Shown here piece by piece: positions 38,640 to 39,320 of a DNA stretch of 39,320 nucleotides. Numbering within the stretch: position 1 is the first letter of the stretch; each line of letters opens with the position of its first letter. The notes below the pieces were generated by a model, which made no database searches, was not told the DNA's origin, and worked only from the letters and a program-made list of their open reading frames with translations. Location: positions 1 through 39,320 of the forward strand of contig JAQXJU010000001.1 in the NCBI GenBank assembly GCA_029009115.1, in the 5' to 3' direction. This DNA comes from Bacteroidales bacterium. GTDB taxonomy: Bacteria > Bacteroidota > Bacteroidia > Bacteroidales > UBA932. A program made the translations under genes and the position numbers.

Positions 38640-39320
38640 ACGCAGGAAGAAAAACGTTCGGGAATACGGACCACGAGTTTAAGCTCGAACATCGCCGGCT
38701 TGTTCCAGGCATACGGTGGTCGAAAAAGGGTCTGGACCACCCTTGCGAAGAGGACGGCGCTACTCCAGTCCAGTGCCCTGCCACGGGTGACCACGTCGAT
38801 TGTGCGCGCCCTCTTGGCCAGATGTCGCGACCATCCCGAGGCAAGCCTGTCGGTATCCGACATCCGGGACTTGATTCTCTCAAGATCCACGCATCCGAAG
38901 TGGAAGAGATACAGGTCTTTGACAATGTGGAAGTTCCTGCCCCGGACCCTATGGAAGCCGCTTCCCCAGCGGACTGGACGGGTAATGACACTGGCCTTGC
39001 TGTACCTTGTCGAAAGGCGGGCATACGACCTCTGCCCCAAGAGCGGAAGGTTCCAGTCGGCAGTGGCCTCCTCACCAAGGCGCTGCCCCACATCCACCCC
39101 GAGACCTGAGAAAGAGGCACGGCCGCTTACGGCAAGAGAAGACAGGAAATCGGCCAGACCGACACCAAGAGCGGGATCCACGACCAGGAACTCGTCCACG
39201 TCGGTCCCTATCACAAGGTCGTAGCGAAAGAAGAGTTCCGCAGCCTTGGACGACAGAAAAGCGATGCGGCCCCTGTCGCCTTCGCGGACATTGCCTTCTA
39301 TATGCGCCACCACCTCGACA
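38636..39320 (-). CDS. Glycosyltransferase family 2-like protein (partial)
   Basis: The frame is open to the window edge, so the N-terminus is missing; a GTG at 39313 is in frame but unlikely to be the true start. The visible part contains YDLVIGTDVDEFLVVDP, whose DVDEF is the metal- and nucleotide-sugar-binding motif of the Glyco_tranf_2_4 type. It continues with HFGCVDLERIKSRM and a conserved-looking C-terminal basic and aromatic segment. It probably adds a sugar to a surface glycan together with the Stealth protein. Confidence 0.75.
   Translation of the reverse strand, partial: VEVVAHIEGNVREGDRGRIAFLSSKAAELFFRYDLVIGTDVDEFLVVDPALGVGLADFLSSLAVSGRASFSGLGVDVGQRLGEEATADWNLPLLGQRSYARLSTRYSKASVITRPVRWGSGFHRVRGRNFHIVKDLYLFHFGCVDLERIKSRMSDTDRLASGWSRHLAKRARTIDVVTRGRALDWSSAVLFARVVQTLFRPPYAWNKPAMFELKLVVRIPERFSSCV

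Overview
The window is a chromosomal segment of a Bacteroidetes bacterium, almost certainly order Bacteroidales. The evidence is the TAnnTTTG-type promoter boxes, the scarcity of Shine-Dalgarno sequences, many short lipoproteins, a FimA/Mfa1-type fimbrial operon, a complete NQR operon, a 191-residue adenylate kinase and a Bacteroidetes-type Tgt. Genus cannot be fixed from the sequence alone. Genes are tightly packed: no intergenic gap exceeds 300 bp.

Layout. (1) 1-9632, plus strand: the end of an unknown gene, then a GH28-like beta-helix lipoprotein, an unrecognised 484-residue lipoprotein and a GH109-type NAD-dependent glycosidase, all coupled by ATGA overlaps. recG, a WYL regulator and an S9-family peptidase lipoprotein follow with almost no spacing. 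(2) 9637-11991, minus: a UvrD/PcrA helicase. (3) 12065-17862, plus: nqrABCDEF, the sodium-pumping NADH:quinone oxidoreductase. (4) 17859-22906, minus: an orphan fimbrial-anchor-like lipoprotein with its own promoter, then the operon tgt-lptF/G-dut-murF, transcribed toward lower coordinates. (5) 22970-24253, plus: a nucleoside-symporter-like MFS protein. (6) 24250-29347, minus: a fimbrial operon in the order short ssb, major fimbrillin, Mfa2/FimB-like anchor, large DUF4906-like lipoprotein. (7) 29640-30068, plus: a small zinc-ribbon protein. (8) 30050-33793, minus: secA then a bactofilin. (9) 33876-33946: tRNA-Gly(CCC) with an intrinsic terminator. (10) 34025-35695, minus: a helix-hairpin-helix/beta-barrel outer-membrane protein. 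(11) 35805-37723, plus: hpt, adk and a LicD-type phosphotransferase. (12) 37701-39320, minus: a Stealth-type sugar-phosphate transferase and a partial glycosyltransferase, probably the edge of a surface-glycan locus.

Most of the window is housekeeping. The parts most worth a second look are the ssb-led fimbrial operon and the orphan anchor gene 6 kb away, the uncharacterised lipoprotein between two glycosidase-like genes, the ComEA-like DNA-binding motif fused to an outer-membrane barrel, promoter boxes placed exactly 4 nt before three start codons (possible leaderless mRNAs), convergent genes whose ends overlap with no room for terminators, and the LicD/Stealth phosphoglycan pair. I did not find a CRISPR array, insertion sequence, phage or obvious defence system.
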